Origin: Isoetes taiwanensis
Lineage: Eukaryota; Streptophyta; Lycopodiopsida; Isoetales; Isoetaceae
Direction: 5' to 3'
Assembly: GCA_021234155.1 (NCBI GenBank)
Contig: JAJEKV010000008.1
Location: 23,815,931-23,879,930 of the forward strand
Length of the DNA: 64,000 nt
The notes below the pieces were generated by a model. It was not told the DNA's origin. It was given only the letters and a program-made list of their open reading frames with translations, and searched no databases. Every line of letters starts with the position of its first letter. The first letter of the stretch is position 1. Both the position numbers and the translations under genes were made by a program. Shown here piece after piece: positions 1-10,688 of this stretch.

Positions 1-25
1 CTGAACTGGTTTTTGTGTATTCTAG

Positions 26-408
26 GTATGATAGAACTAAAGAAATGCAGGTTGATGCTGCAATGAATATTCTTGGATGTCCCTATAACAATGACGGGTC
101 TTTGAAGATTTATAGTGATGTTCTTCAGCAGCAAAAGACTAAGAAGAATGCAATGATGACAGCATTTAATGCTGGAGCAAGTTCTAGTGGTGAGAAAATT
201 GGGTTGCCCGCTAGTAAACCTACGGGTTTTGCAATTCTTGATGACAAGAAAGAATTGCAACTGAGGTATGTTCTTACGTTATTTTCTGTGTTTTAGTTTA
301 ATTATTTAGTTTAGTAACTTTTTTTTTTTGCAGGTTCCGATCGGTCTTCCTGCTGGTTCAGTTACTCAAGTTGCTACTAAGGATGTTGTCGCAGTTGAAG
401 ATGACTGA
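26..408 (+). CDS. 3'-terminal exons of an unrecognised gene (partial)
   Basis: A plausible splice acceptor (ttctag, ending at 25) is followed by an open exon at 26-265 rich in Lys, Gln and Ala, ending with the repeated-looking words IGLPAS and PTGF. A good donor (AG|GTATGT at 265/266) opens a short intron of about 68 bp with a poly-T tract and a TTTGCAG acceptor at 333. Exon 2 from 334 reads well in the frame beginning VPIGLPAGSV and stops at 406-408, but the splice phase of exon 1 would put it in another frame that stops near 424. So either the junction differs or there is a 1-base indel. I do not recognise the protein. The start lies outside the window. Confidence 0.35.
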
Positions 409-424
409 AGAAGAATCAACATGA

Positions 425-1437
425 GGAGAACACAGATGAGCTGATGAAGAAGAAAAGCAAAGAAATGGCATTTATAAGCAAGAAAACCCTAACTACCAAG
501 AGAGTCTAACTAACTAAATTTGGCAATGGTTTCGAGAATTACATTTGCTGTGAATTCTGGTAATGTGGCTGTCACGAATCTGAGGCAACTTGATATCACT
601 AACGATGTCCGGGAGAAGTGTCTTCAGTCTTGTCCTCAGCTGGAAGGTGGGAGTTATATTACGAACTCAACAATGAGTAACAATGGTAGACAATCATTCA
701 TGATAGTGACAAATAAAAATTGTGTGTTTCTTTCCCTTTGCATTCTGGAGCAATAGTGGAGGACGTATTCGCTGCTATACCAAAGGTCCCTTGATTTCTG
801 ATATAAAAAATCTGAACTTTAGTTGCTGATTTAGTTGCTGATGCGAAAATCTTTGTTTCTGATGTGATAACTTTCATATCACATGGATTTTGGTTTTGAT
901 ATGATGGAAGTGATCCATTTTGAAAATGTAATTCTTGTTTTCAAATTTGAAACAATGACTCTTCTATATTTGCCTCAATTTTAAATGTACTTGTGAACTC
1001 TGATGTATTGGTTGAATTTTACGTGTACTTCTGAATTTCAAGTGTAATTTTAAGTATGATGGTGTATAATGGGAGATGGCAGTGCCATCAGAGCGCCGCC
1101 AGAAATTCTGAATGCACTAAAATTTACCTAAAATCAAGTCAAGCAATAATCTCAAGTAATTTTAAGGTGACGTTGGTTACGTACCTTAATGTCTTAGTGG
1201 TTACCCAAATGGCTCAGTGCATAATGACATTTTCAGTGATTGAATGGTAAGGATAATTGTTCGCAATGGCTCAGTTGGATACTTCAATAGGATCAGACTT
1301 CAATTTTTAATGGCTCAACCGCTTCATAACCGAATGGCTCAATGGTAAAACACAAATGGTTCACCCATTATACTTGAGAATCAACCTAAAATGCATGCAC
1401 TTGGACTATAATAAATGCATTCACTATGACAAAATGA
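425..1437. other. intergenic, no supported gene
   Basis: AT-rich sequence. One open frame at 520-756 (+, 78 codons) has no recognisable motif or splice context. The word ATGGCTCA recurs at least five times between 1200 and 1340 in an irregular, low-complexity manner. I see no LTR or primer-binding site that would mark the 5' end of the copia element that follows. Confidence 0.5.
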
Positions 1438-1812
1438 ATGGAAGGGACAGAATTGAACCTTTGCAGCACATTTGGAAGATCTGAAGACGCTCAGAGTGGA
1501 GATTCAAGTGGAAATGCTACTGCAGTCAGAGTAGCCAAAATAAAGGAAGCAAAAGGGATTATTTGCAGCAAAGTTGGACCTACCATTATGCTAAAATTAA
1601 GAGGTATGTCTCCTAGACAAATGTGGAGTTATTTGCTCAGACTTTATGAAGTTCAAACCTCATCACATATTGATGTGTTGGAGAATGAATCAAGAAGCTT
1701 AAAATTTCATGAGGATGATGATGTATCAGAACTTTTTAATAAGTTCGACAATATAATAGCTGATTTCGATGGTGGTGGAGTGGTAATAAATGAGAGATAT
1801 CAAGTGTTATAA
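1438..1812 (+). pseudogene. gag: copia gag, N-terminal/central part
   Basis: The 124-codon frame resembles the central gag region (UBN2/retrotran_gag type) of plant copia elements. Diagnostic stretches are a segment like 'MSPRQMWSYLLRLYE', then 'SRSLKFHEDDDVSELFNKFD', matching the usual Trp-Leu and 'eyi.rf..l...L...G' pattern. It stops at 1810-1812. Related sequence continues downstream, so the stop is a nonsense change in a longer gag. It would form the particle shell that packages element RNA. Confidence 0.75.
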
Positions 1813-2272
1813 TCTATTGCTAGAGCTATTTCTGAAAATGATCAACTGCCTGTCCTAATTAGAAATGTAGCAAAGACAAGGAATAAGGCAGAGAATATGT
1901 TAAGGATAGAAGTGGAGCAAAAGAGAGCGATTAAAAGGGATGATATTCAGCTGAAATATTGTTTACTGGGAGAAATAAGAAGCAAGAATATGCAAAAGGC
2001 ACGTGTTACCATTGTAATGAGATGGACACACATAAAATCAAAGTGTCCCAAACTAAGTGTAGAATTCACTTGCTTCAATTGTGATGGCAAAGGACACATG
2101 GCAGGGAGAAATAAGAAGCAAGAATATGCAAAAGGCACGTGTTACCATTGTAATGAGATGGACACACATAAAATCAAAGTGTCCCAAACTAAGTGTAGAA
2201 TTCACTTGCTTCAATTGTGATGGCAAAGGACACATGGCAGCAAAGTGCTCAAGCGAAAAAAATATATCTTGA
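1813..2272 (+). pseudogene. copia gag C-terminal part with zinc knuckles
   Basis: After the gag stop the same region continues as a Lys-rich linker and then a CCHC zinc knuckle, CFNCDGKGHMAAKC (CX2CX4HX4C), near 2205-2250. A second Cys-rich motif (CYHC) lies just before it. Zinc knuckles bind element RNA for packaging. The knuckle region is duplicated by the 136-bp unit at 1968-2239, so the apparent extra motif is not independent evidence of a two-knuckle gag. Stops and frame changes make it non-functional. Confidence 0.75.
1968..2239. repeat. 136-bp re-read unit (1968-2103 / 2104-2239)
   Basis: Back-to-back full-length copies across the copia gag zinc-knuckle region. Confidence 0.95.
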
Positions 2273-2289
2273 TTTGTTCAGTACTTGAT

Positions 2290-2622
2290 CCTAAAATGAA
2301 TGAACATACTGACTGCAAAAATGATGTAATTGTAGTTGATACTGGAGCTGAGAGATCAGTAGTCAGATCAACTGATCTTCTTAAGAACCTAAATGCTGCT
2401 AATTCAAAGAAAGTACAAGTTGGAAATGGAGCTCTGCAATTAGTAGAAGGAAGCGGTTTATTGCAATTACTAGACTTGCACGGAGAAGAAGTAGGATTCA
2501 ATAATGTTTTATGTGTACCAAGTATGATAAAAAATTTAATCTCAATCAGTCAGTTAGTGGATCTTGGGTTCAAAATCATCTTTGATGATCAGACTTATAA
2601 AGCATTCTTGAATATGAATTAA
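2290..2622 (+). pseudogene. copia aspartic protease region
   Basis: The frame carries the catalytic motif VVDTGAERSV (D-T-G; plant copia more often has D-S-G-A). It is followed by the family's typical downstream block 'VQVGNGALQLVEGSG' and 'NNVLCVPSMIKNLISISQLVDLGFKIIFDD', the usual 'l..VLyVP.l..NLiSv.qL...G..v.f' pattern. The enzyme cuts the element polyprotein and works as a dimer. The frame ends at 2622 and the pre-integrase section resumes in another frame, so the polyprotein is broken. Confidence 0.8.
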
Positions 2623-2671
2623 GGCTTTTTGCAAAACATGTTGGAGATTTGTTTCAAATGATAATGTTGCT

Positions 2672-2778
2672 TTGGATAGTCTGAATGCTGTTATGATATA
2701 TGATTCAGAATTGTGGCACAATAGGCTGGCACATATTCATTTGAACAATGTGAAATTTATGTCAAAGAAAGGTCTGAT
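2672..2778 (+). pseudogene. copia pre-integrase (gag_pre-integrs) segment, left half
   Basis: The text 'ELWHNRLAHIHLNNVKFMSKKGLM' matches the H..HH-type pre-integrase zinc-binding lead-in (family consensus 'LWH.RLGH.....l..L...g.v'). The frame runs directly into the inserted retroposon at 2779. Its continuation is found at 4014 after the insertion. Confidence 0.8.
2764..2778 (+). repeat. target-site duplication, left copy
   Basis: The 15-bp word aaagaaaggtctgat ends the copia sequence before the insertion. The same word recurs at 4014-4028, where copia sequence resumes. Confidence 0.85.
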
Positions 2779-4013
2779 GACTGGAAATTTCTATGATAGA
2801 ACCTTGGGATGTTTCTTGGCGCAGGCGGCAACGGCAGCGGCTAGGGCGGTTCCGGAGGCAGGGAGCCGCCTCTGCCCTCCATTTCCGGCACTACCTCTGT
2901 TCTCTTGACCTTTTCTAAGTAGAATCCAGTTGCTAGCAGAGAATCGACAACGTTGGCGGAGGAAATCCTGGAGTTTTTTGGCGTCAGAATTTTGAAGCAG
3001 TATCAAGCGGTTCTTCATAGATTTTTGCTGGTAAGCCACTAACGTGGCCTTTTTGCTCTTCTGCTCTCTTGGCAGTATGTTTCTTGTCTGGGCTCTAGAT
3101 TGGATTCTTTGAATCTTGATCTTTTTCTAAGGCAAGAACGCATCGAAATGGCGTGGAGGCCTATAAGATGGAGTAATAATGCAGGCAGATCTATCAAGGG
3201 ATGCAGCTTCAGTTTCTTGCAATCTTACATTCTATTCATCCAGGTTCTTTCCCATTTGGCCATTCCTTTTTTCCTACTCCTTCTTTCTAGCAGAAGGGTC
3301 CGGATTGTACATTGGATGGTCAGATAGATTCTTTCTTTGGCAGTGTATTCATGTGGGTCTTGATACCTTGCTGAATTTTGGTTTGAAAGTGCAAAGGAAA
3401 CAGGATGTATATGACTAGCAAGCAGAATTAAATCTTTTAGCACTCGGTTGCTATCTCAAGTACTGCTATGCTTGAGTAGTTGCTGATTCTTGATGTGCTT
3501 TGGCTTTTATGCCAAGAACTCTCAAGTACTGCTATGCTTGGGAGATTTCTGATTCTTGATTGGCTTTGGTATCTTATGCCAAGAACCTCATAACCTTCAC
3601 AAGTACTGATATGCTTGGTTGGTTATGCTCAAATACTGATATGTTTGAGTGAGAGCTTCTTGAGATTCATACTTCTTGCTACACCTTTACAGATATGGAG
3701 CTTTATATTTCTCTTGCCTATTTTCAGCATTACACAGGACTTATGTGGTTCTACTGATTGATATGAATCCTTCAGGGGCCTTCAGGGCTTGTCCTCAGTA
3801 TCATCATGTATTATTTGGTTACCATGTGGGAAGACTCATGAGATCTACAAGTGTATCAGCTCCAAGAGCAATTCATAATAAGTTTTGTGTTAGTAGAGAA
3901 TGAAGATGTTGAGATTACTCCTGTAGTAATTCTCTATTAACATCAAACATTGTTCTTTTTTATCCATATAATATAAAAAAAATTCTTACCTTCAAAAAAA
4001 AAAGAAAAAGAAA
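2779..4013 (+). mobile_element. poly(A)-ended retroposon or processed-transcript insertion in copia
   Basis: This 1.2-kb segment interrupts copia pre-integrase coding sequence and is flanked by 15-bp direct repeats. Its right end is an A-rich tail (about 3993-4013), the hallmark of target-primed, LINE-driven retroposition on the + strand. Its left end is GC-rich with Ala-rich open frame. The rest holds imperfect internal repeats around 3450-3660 (words like 'caagtactgatatgctt') and no recognisable RT or endonuclease. It may be a processed pseudogene of a noncoding or untranslated-rich transcript, a 5'-truncated LINE, or a large SINE. The excision-like continuity of copia across it (SKKGL then SKKGLI) supports a clean insertion. 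Confidence 0.75.
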
Positions 4014-4028
4014 AAAGAAAGGTCTGAT
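4014..4028 (+). repeat. target-site duplication, right copy
   Basis: This second copy of the 15-bp word follows immediately after the poly(A) tail of the retroposon. Its A-rich start overlaps the tail by eye, so the exact boundary may shift by a few bases. Confidence 0.8.
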
Positions 4029-5029
4029 ATGTTGCAAGAAATTAGAAAATAAAAGCAAGAAATCATATGTCAAGAACGCATGGTTGAAAAAATCAGTAGG
4101 TTACCTTTCTTGAGATCAAAGCATAGAGCAAACGAGCCATTCGAGCTATTCATATAGATTTCTGTGGACCCCTTAATGTTAAGGGAAGAACTGTAAAAAG
4201 ATACTTCATTTCGTTCATTGACAATTGTAGTAGGAAGTGTAAATGCTACTGCTTAACCAGAAGTCCCAAGCTTTGGATGCTTTGAAATTATATGCGACGA
4301 AGATGGAAAGACAAACGGAAAGAAAACTGAAATGCATTAGATCAGATCGTGGTGGAGAATATCTCTCCAGGAAGTTCAAGCAATTCTGTATTGCAAGAGG
4401 GATTATATAACAATTGACTTGTAGATTCATTCCACAATAAAATGGAGCTGCTGAATGAAAAAATAGGACTCCGTTGAATGCTGTTAAATCTATGTTGAAG
4501 TACGCAGGTCTGCCAAGAAAGCTATGAAAAGAAGCTCTCAAAACTGTTGTTATGATTCAAAACAAAATGCCGTCAAATAGTTTGCATGGGAATATACCAT
4601 TTCTTGTATGGCCAAATCATAAAGAAAACATTGACTATAGCAGACTAAAAGCTTATAGTTGTCTAGGCTACATCCATCTACACAGTGAATTAAGAAAGAA
4701 ATTGGACAATAAGGCACATCTAGGTTATCTAGTAAGATACGATGAGGAATCAAAAGGATACCGAATGTTTATGTCCAATTTGAATAAAATAATCATCAGC
4801 AGGGGCATTGTATTTGATGAGGAAGTATTTTACAAAGATAGACATGGTCAAATATCAAAAAATACAGGAATTAACTCTGAGAAGGGTAAGGAAAAGGAAA
4901 TTGACTTGAATTCAGATGATGAAACAGAAAATGATGAGCAAAAAGAAGAAAATAATATTCTGGAAAAAGGATCAGTCCAAAGCAGTAAGAAAGAGCAAGT
5001 TGCAGATGAAAAAGAACTAGATATTTAGG
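4029..5029 (+). pseudogene. copia integrase, decayed
   Basis: Integrase landmarks are visible in order. 'HIDFCGPLNVKGRTVKRYF' starts at 4151, with the first catalytic Asp in HID; 'FIDNCSR' follows. 'IRSDRGGEYLSRKFKQFC' from about 4336 holds the second Asp. The 'PQ.NGAAE.KNRT' block holds the Glu, with in-frame stops. The C-terminal part 4552-5028 is open and ends with 'KLDNKAHLGYLVRYDEESKGYRMF' and 'IISRGIVFDE', typical of the copia integrase C-terminus, followed by an acidic tail. The HID block is out of frame with the later blocks, so a frameshift lies between about 4200 and 4330. Confidence 0.85.
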
Positions 5030-5138
5030 AAGGAAATTGACTTGAATTCAGATGATGAAACAGAAAATGATGAGCAAAAAGAAGAAAATAATATTCTGGA
5101 AAAAGGATCAGTCCAAAGCAGTAAGAAAGAGCAAGTTG
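4894..5138. repeat. 136-bp re-read unit (4894-5002 / 5030-5138)
   Basis: 109-bp match. The first pass continues as copia for 27 bases, the second enters TRIM sequence. Confidence 0.95.
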
Positions 5139-5425
5139 GTAGGGGTATGGGATAAAGCCTCATAGAGATTGGGCTCATGAAGGATCCGCCCTTTTGGTGT
5201 GTTGGTTATCACTAGAGGTGCCGGTGTGTAACATTTGCTATCAGAGCTAAAGTTCAATTTCTCGTGGCAACATTAGGGTGTTCCACATGCTTAAAGGCAA
5301 GCATCTTGAGGAAGGGGAGGAATTGATATGGTCTGTGTGCTTGGGGGTATGGAATAAAGCCTCATTGAGGTTGGAGCTCATGAAGGATCTGCCCTTTTAG
5401 TGTGTTCGTTATCAGTCAATATATA
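5137..5425 (+). mobile_element. TRIM element (miniature LTR retrotransposon)
   Basis: Two copies of a short LTR flank an internal region of only 90 bp. The first, 5'-truncated LTR ends at 5233 with ..TAACA. A 2-base spacer and a primer site for initiator tRNA-Met follow (5236-5248, one mismatch to TGGTATCAGAGC). A purine tract gaggaaggggaggaat (5308-5323) abuts a second LTR starting TGATATGGTC at 5324. The 3' LTR breaks off near 5415, and the re-read unit at 5298/5434 repeats the tract plus LTR. TRIMs encode nothing and must be mobilised by proteins of other elements. The two LTRs differ at several positions, so the insertion is not recent. Confidence 0.7.
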
Positions 5426-5561
5426 TCTATGCTCAAGCATCTTGAGGAAGGGGAGGAATTGATATGGTCTGTGTGCTTGGGGGTATGGAATAAAGCCTCA
5501 TTGAGGTTGGAGCTCATGAAGGATCTGCCCTTTTAGTGTGTTCGTTATCAGTCAATATATA
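5298..5561. repeat. 136-bp re-read unit (5298-5425 / 5434-5561)
   Basis: 128-bp match covering the TRIM purine tract and 3' LTR. Confidence 0.95.
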
Positions 5562-6540
5562 ATCCTGGACGACAAGCCTATATGTCTTTTATATCTCCAC
5601 ACAAATGCAACGGTTTTGACTACAGTATTGAAGATGCATGATAGATGATATGATAGGCAGGTGCAAAAGAAGGTTCCATTGTATAGTTGCCAAGCCAAGC
5701 AATTCAATAAATGGTTACCAAGATCAGGAGAACTCTACAAGGCTACACCTTAGAACATAATTTACAAATTGTAAGGAGAACTCAACAAGGCTACACCTTA
5801 TAACAAAATTTACAAAATGTAAGTACCATGTGAACTTAGTTGAATAAACATGTGAACTTAGTTGAAGAAACATGGCATTGGAAGCTTATCATTCATCAAA
5901 TGAATGAAGACAACCAAACTTCCTGCTTCTTAAAGCATTTTTATCATACCTTTAAACCATACAAGGAAGCTTTATTAGCTTTCATCTTTGGTTCCTTTGA
6001 CAATCACGCTAGTCACGTACAAGAACAAGCAGAGCCCTAGCGAGCACTTCTTGGCAATAGGTTAGGATGTCGAAGCAAAGACAATCTGCACGTGTGGGGG
6101 GATTGCCAGGAAGGTTTGGGGCACGGAAAACAACTACTACATGCTTGGGTGTTGCCGCCATACATGAAGTGGCTCTAGGGTTCGAATTCTGACAATAGAC
6201 CTTACAATCTCCATGTTCTGATTTAAAAAAATATGGAACCCATCTTTTAATCGAGGAAGCATCGATTATGTCTTTGTTAATTAATCATGGGATGCCCACA
6301 CTAGGAGCATGAAAACTTACTGTAATGGATAGTGTATGTTTTCCATAGCATTGATGTGATTTTGAATTTTGGGTTGATTTTAATTCTACCATCCCAAAAG
6401 AAAACCCTAACTATTTTTCCTTAGCGATTTTGGATTTTGGGTTGACCATTTTAAATTTCTAGATGGTAAAATTTTGTACCTCTATAAGCTATACATGCAA
6501 GTGTACGTTTATATCTTCACCACCACAAGGCACAAAAAGA

Positions 6541-6811
6541 AATGTAGCCCCAAACTCTTGTTCATGCATTAAAAGAGAGGGCCATCATTGAAAGCAAATG
6601 TGAATTGTAACCACAAGTTATAGATTTTCAAGGGAGGGCCATTATACACAAATGAAACAAAATATGAAGGATAATAAATGTAGCCCCAAACTCTTGTTCA
6701 TGCATTAAAAGAGAGGGCCATCATTGAAAGCAAATGTGAATTGTAACCACAAGTTATAGATTTTCAAGGGAGGGCCATTATACACAAATGAAACAAAATA
6801 TGAAGGATAAT
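6541..6811. repeat. 136-bp re-read unit (6541-6675 / 6677-6811)
   Basis: 135-bp match in the left inverted-repeat arm. The right arm has this segment only once. Confidence 0.95.
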
Positions 6812-7807
6812 TTAATCTTACAAGTTTTCAACGATTGCCCCATATTTGAGCCTTTGTTACTAGTTATATATAATATAAAACATGGGTTGAGGATCACAGT
6901 CTTTGTGCAATGGTAGCACACATTGTTAGGAGCTTCTCATATTATAGAAAAATCAAGTTCTATATTTCAAGGACATCTCCATTCCAAAGTTACACAAACC
7001 CCCTTGCAAGAGTAAGTCACTAGTTCAAAGTTACATAAAATCCCGTTCTGGGTGAGTCGGCGTTTCGGCGAAAAGCAATATTCGCAACATGACAACCACA
7101 ATAAACTTGCAATATTTGCATGCTAGAGGTATTTCAGGGATGGTCGGACCAAGATTTGGCCGCTGTATTGTATGAGAAATCATATGGTAGTTTATATGCG
7201 GAGTGAATCAAAGCGGCTTGTTGGCCGTGGAAGGTTGAAGTCAGGAAATGAGTGCATTTATTATGATTTCGTTCCTTTGGGTTACGGTGAAGAAGGAGAC
7301 GGTTGCGCACATGGGCATGTTTCTTGGGATGACAGGTCGATGTTACATGCCATTGTTGCCGATGGCAGAACTTCAAGCTTAGAATTTATCTACTTAAGGG
7401 GAGCTTGTTCCTTTGGGTTACGGTGAAATTTTGGTTTGGCGGCGGTTCAAATCTTCAAGCTTTGAAGTAGCTTGGAAGATTTCTGCGATTCGGCGTAGCT
7501 TGTTGCATTCCACATCTTCATTTTGGCGAGGCTTGTCGTATTCCGCAGCCTCATTTTGGCTCCGCTATCCACTGTATTGCATTCAGGCAATCTGCTATTA
7601 TTGCCCATTTGCTACTATTGCATTCAAGTTTTGTTGGCCCTATTTTTTTATTGAGACCATATGTTCCTTTGAATTATTGACTTTGGCATGCATTTTTTCT
7701 CAAATTTCGATGGCCTTTGATCGGCATAAAGCATGGAATATCGCCAAATCGATGGAGGGAAATGAAAAGATGAATATAAGACCCATAAAGGCGAATAAAT
7801 AATGAAT

Positions 7808-8017
7808 GCCATTGATCTTTGGAATATATCCTCTGTTGTGCCAGATCGATGATCATGAATTTTTTCAACAAAAATTCAACAATATTGTATTTATTCCAAT
7901 ATTTTTCTTTCCCTGTGGGTTTTTCTTCCATCTTTTATTTGTGGCCATTGATCTTTGGAATATATCCTCTGTTGTGCCAGATCGATGATCATGAATTTTT
8001 TCAACAAAAATTCAACA
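7808..8017. repeat. 136-bp re-read unit (7808-7881 / 7944-8017)
   Basis: 74-bp match with a 62-base divergent tail after the first pass. The right arm has a single copy. Confidence 0.93.
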
Positions 8018-8212
8018 GCAAGTTCCAATTCCACTAAAATAATAAATAACATAAAATTTTACCAACTGAATGCATGGTTCAAAATCTACGCCCGATTGCC
8101 CAAAGCATCCCAGATTCTCCATGGCGTGCGCTCAAAACACAAGAACTCCTCCATTCTAAAACCTCCAAACATATGGTATTGCAATTATATTGCCAAATCT
8201 AAAAGCCTAATG

Positions 8213-8243
<31 letters not shown>

Positions 8244-8569
8244 CAATACAATGGCAGCATCGACCACCATGAACTGGATGTCGCTACTACTACTGCTAGT
8301 GCTAGTGCCGGGAAACAAGGCAAGGAAAAAACGTTAACAAAGCTGGGAAGAAACCTTCGACTACGCACGGATCTACATTGCCTCAGCCGTTGGTAGTTCG
8401 ATGCCTGCACATCTGCCTCCTTCGGCCTGTCGAAGCCATCGCCGTTTTTCAGGTTCGCTGCTTCTCAACATGTGAATCCCACTGAATTTCGGGGAATCGG
8501 GCGGGCAGCTTCTACCACTTGCCCTTAGTGGGTTTATGAACAACCAAAGAATCGGCTTCATGATACCCG

Positions 8570-9385
8570 TGCATTTATAGATTCGTAAACTGCGAGACCC
8601 TAAAATTTTCGGCGATTCGGGGCATTTTTATTTTAGGTAATTTTAAGCGTCTAAGTTTACGGTGGCGATTTGGTGCGCCACCGGGGTTTTCAAGTTGAGT
8701 CCCCTTGCTCTGCGATGAAGAGCATCTGCTCGGCGATTCCGGGGTTTCTTCTTGCCTGCCGAAGTGCTATCTGAGAATGATTTAGATGTAGAATTTTTGA
8801 TGTGGACTAATTTATGAGGGTAAGAGCTCTAAAACCTCTTTTCCACTGTGCCATCTGCAGGAAGCTCTATGGCCAAGATTTTGCCTCTTTTTGAGACATT
8901 TTTTGCCCTCTGCCATAATTTGAAAGTTTTGCTCCAAAAGATCGCATGCTCTGCATCACTACCTAGCTATGATTCATTCAAGCATTTCTTCATTTTCTTG
9001 ACCAAAAGCATCTCTTATCCTAGCCATGGCTGATCTTACGCCAAAAACTCAAGAAATGACATGAATAAAAGCAAAAACATCGGATTAAAATGGCTTTCAC
9101 GCATTTTTCTCACTCTGATTCGGGAATTGGGAAATTTTAGGGTCTAGCGCCGGATTCACGGCGGGAAACTTCGGTCGCGGGGAGTTTCAGGAAGAAAGCC
9201 TTACTGGCGGCGGCGGCCGGCAGGCGGTTTCTTCGAAACTCCCCTCCCGAAGATTTCCCCTTCAATAAGTCGTTCCATTCCGAGGCTCTCAATCAATTTC
9301 GAATTCCACACGAGAGGCAGGCATGTTATGAGACCTCTCGTCCCCGGATCGGCCATGTGCTTTCGACCCTTTCCTATCCTCGTAA
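8570..9385. mobile_element. insertion present only in the left inverted-repeat arm
   Basis: The right arm runs directly from its 'cttcatgat' block to its 'taagccccaaataaag' block (about 23740-23700), while the left arm holds about 815 bp between them. Near its edges are imperfect inverted words: agaccctaaaattttcgg near 8602 and, in reverse, the match near 9125-9150 (..aaattttagggtct). The next 230 bp are GC-rich. Gain in the left arm or loss in the right arm are both possible. No protein is recognisable. Confidence 0.45.
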
Positions 9386-9687
9386 CATGCCATGGATAAG
9401 CCCCAAATAAAGATGCCACAACTAATTTTCATTTGTCTACCTTCAAGCGCCCAACAACATTTCGAATCATTGGAAGCGTATGCCTTCCATACGATTTGCC
9501 ATACGATACAATGGCCAAATCTTGGCCCAACTATGCCAGAAATACTGCCCGCAAATACCAAACAAAAGTATTGCAAGCTTATTAAAATATACGAAGAAAA
9601 TTAGGCAAATCATTGCGTAGCTATTCTTTGGACTCAACACATATATACATTCCGCGAGCGTTAGGTTTTTGGAGCTATGGGATCTTA

Positions 9688-10688
9688 ATAATTATCTTCT
9701 TCAATTGTTGAAAGCAGCAGATATTACTTAAGGTTTTGGCAAGTATGAGTATGCCAAAATCATATAATGCTGACATCAGAAATATGGCTTCTAAGCTCTT
9801 GTGATTTGTTTATTTGAGAGGTTTCCATGGAATTCAGGGTTTCCATTTAGGGCACAAGGCAGGGTGGCGTGGACATGATAGATTCGGATCTTCGATTTTA
9901 GTCCAAGCTAGTTTTTTTTTGCATCAGGTGGATTTGCAAAGCTTCGATGAGCCCATGTTTGAATTTGTAAAGACTCTCGCCTTGTGGGGCGAGAGAAAGC
10001 TTTAATATACATCCACGATCACCAAAATTAAAACCCCTTTCAAAAATCTCTTCCTTTGATGCTTTCCTACTCTACAATCTGGCAGAGCGAGATTCTTGTG
10101 TGATTCTTCTTGCATATTCAGTGATTCTTGTGTCGAGGGATCCAATTTTTTTTGCCACAGTAGTCCTTGTTCTATTGTTGCAACAATGATGATTTTAGAT
10201 GTAATGAGTGTTGGTGCTTTTGATGGCAAGGCATTAGTGCTTTGCCTTATCATGGCGGGGGTTCAAATCCCCAATTGTTTTCTTTGAATCTGCATGATAT
10301 TTGCATATGGGTAAGCTGTATTGCTCTTTGTTTTGTCCAGATTTTAGGTTCTTATGGTGAATATATGTGGATGAGCATGTGTTTGTGAATGACGAGAGGA
10401 TCTAGGGGAAAATCATGTTGTTTGTATGTGTTCTTGCAATGCCGTATATGTTTTGCAATTACATTCTTTGAGGTAGGTAAATTTGTATTGCGTAGATTGA
10501 CTTCTTTTATAGTTTGAAAACCATGTGCTGAGGTGGAAAATGGGGTTTGTCCCTATCTTCATTTGGCTGTTGGAGAGGGAATATGACGTGGCATATTCCT
10601 TTAACCAACAGTCCAGATGAAACGATTATGATTATGTCAAACTCATTAATATTTTTTCTAGTATTTCTTAAAACTTTTGGCTCGAAAT
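9688..10688. other. spacer without supported gene
   Basis: Mixed sequence inside the inverted repeat. A tRNA B-box-like word ggttcaaatcc at about 10260 lacks a convincing A box at the right distance and lacks a cloverleaf, so I do not call a tRNA or SINE. Confidence 0.4.

Larger units (their letters stand above)
1438..5137 (+). mobile_element. Ty1/copia retrotransposon, truncated and decayed
   Basis: Domains occur in canonical copia order: gag, zinc knuckle, protease, pre-integrase and integrase. Reverse transcriptase and RNase H, which should follow integrase, are absent. Neither LTR is recognisable. The reading frame carries several stops and at least one frameshift, so the copy is inactive. 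It is interrupted at 2779-4013 by a retroposon and ends at about 5137, where TRIM sequence begins. That 3' boundary falls on a 136-bp re-read junction (4894/5030), so it may be a false join rather than a real truncation. Confidence 0.9.
5140..9687 (+). repeat. left arm of a 22-kb inverted repeat
   Basis: Read inward from 5140, this arm matches the reverse complement of 27088 to 23287 in the same order: TRIM LTR; a 47-bp tandem 'aggagaactc' block near 5726-5820 opposite 26380-26600; the 'gggttcgaattc' block near 6180 opposite 26030; the repeat at 6541-6811; the A-run at 8216-8242 opposite the T-run at 24057-24083; and the block at 9390-9687. The arms differ by substitutions, small indels and one insertion in this arm (about 8570-9385). 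No recognisable protein is encoded in either arm. It could be a long-TIR element, two inverted copies of one repeat, or a rearranged duplication. Confidence 0.85.

Noticed and set aside
5840-6040. 66-codon open frame in the left arm
   Set aside because: The matching stretch of the right arm does not keep the frame, and no family is recognised.
6170-6190. Another B-box-like word (gggttcgaattc) in both inverted-repeat arms
   Set aside because: Isolated; flanks do not fold as tRNA and no SINE boundaries are visible.
10190-10290. tRNA or SINE promoter-like sequence (B box ggttcaaatcc)
   Set aside because: No matching A box at the right spacing, no cloverleaf and no poly(A) or second copy seen.
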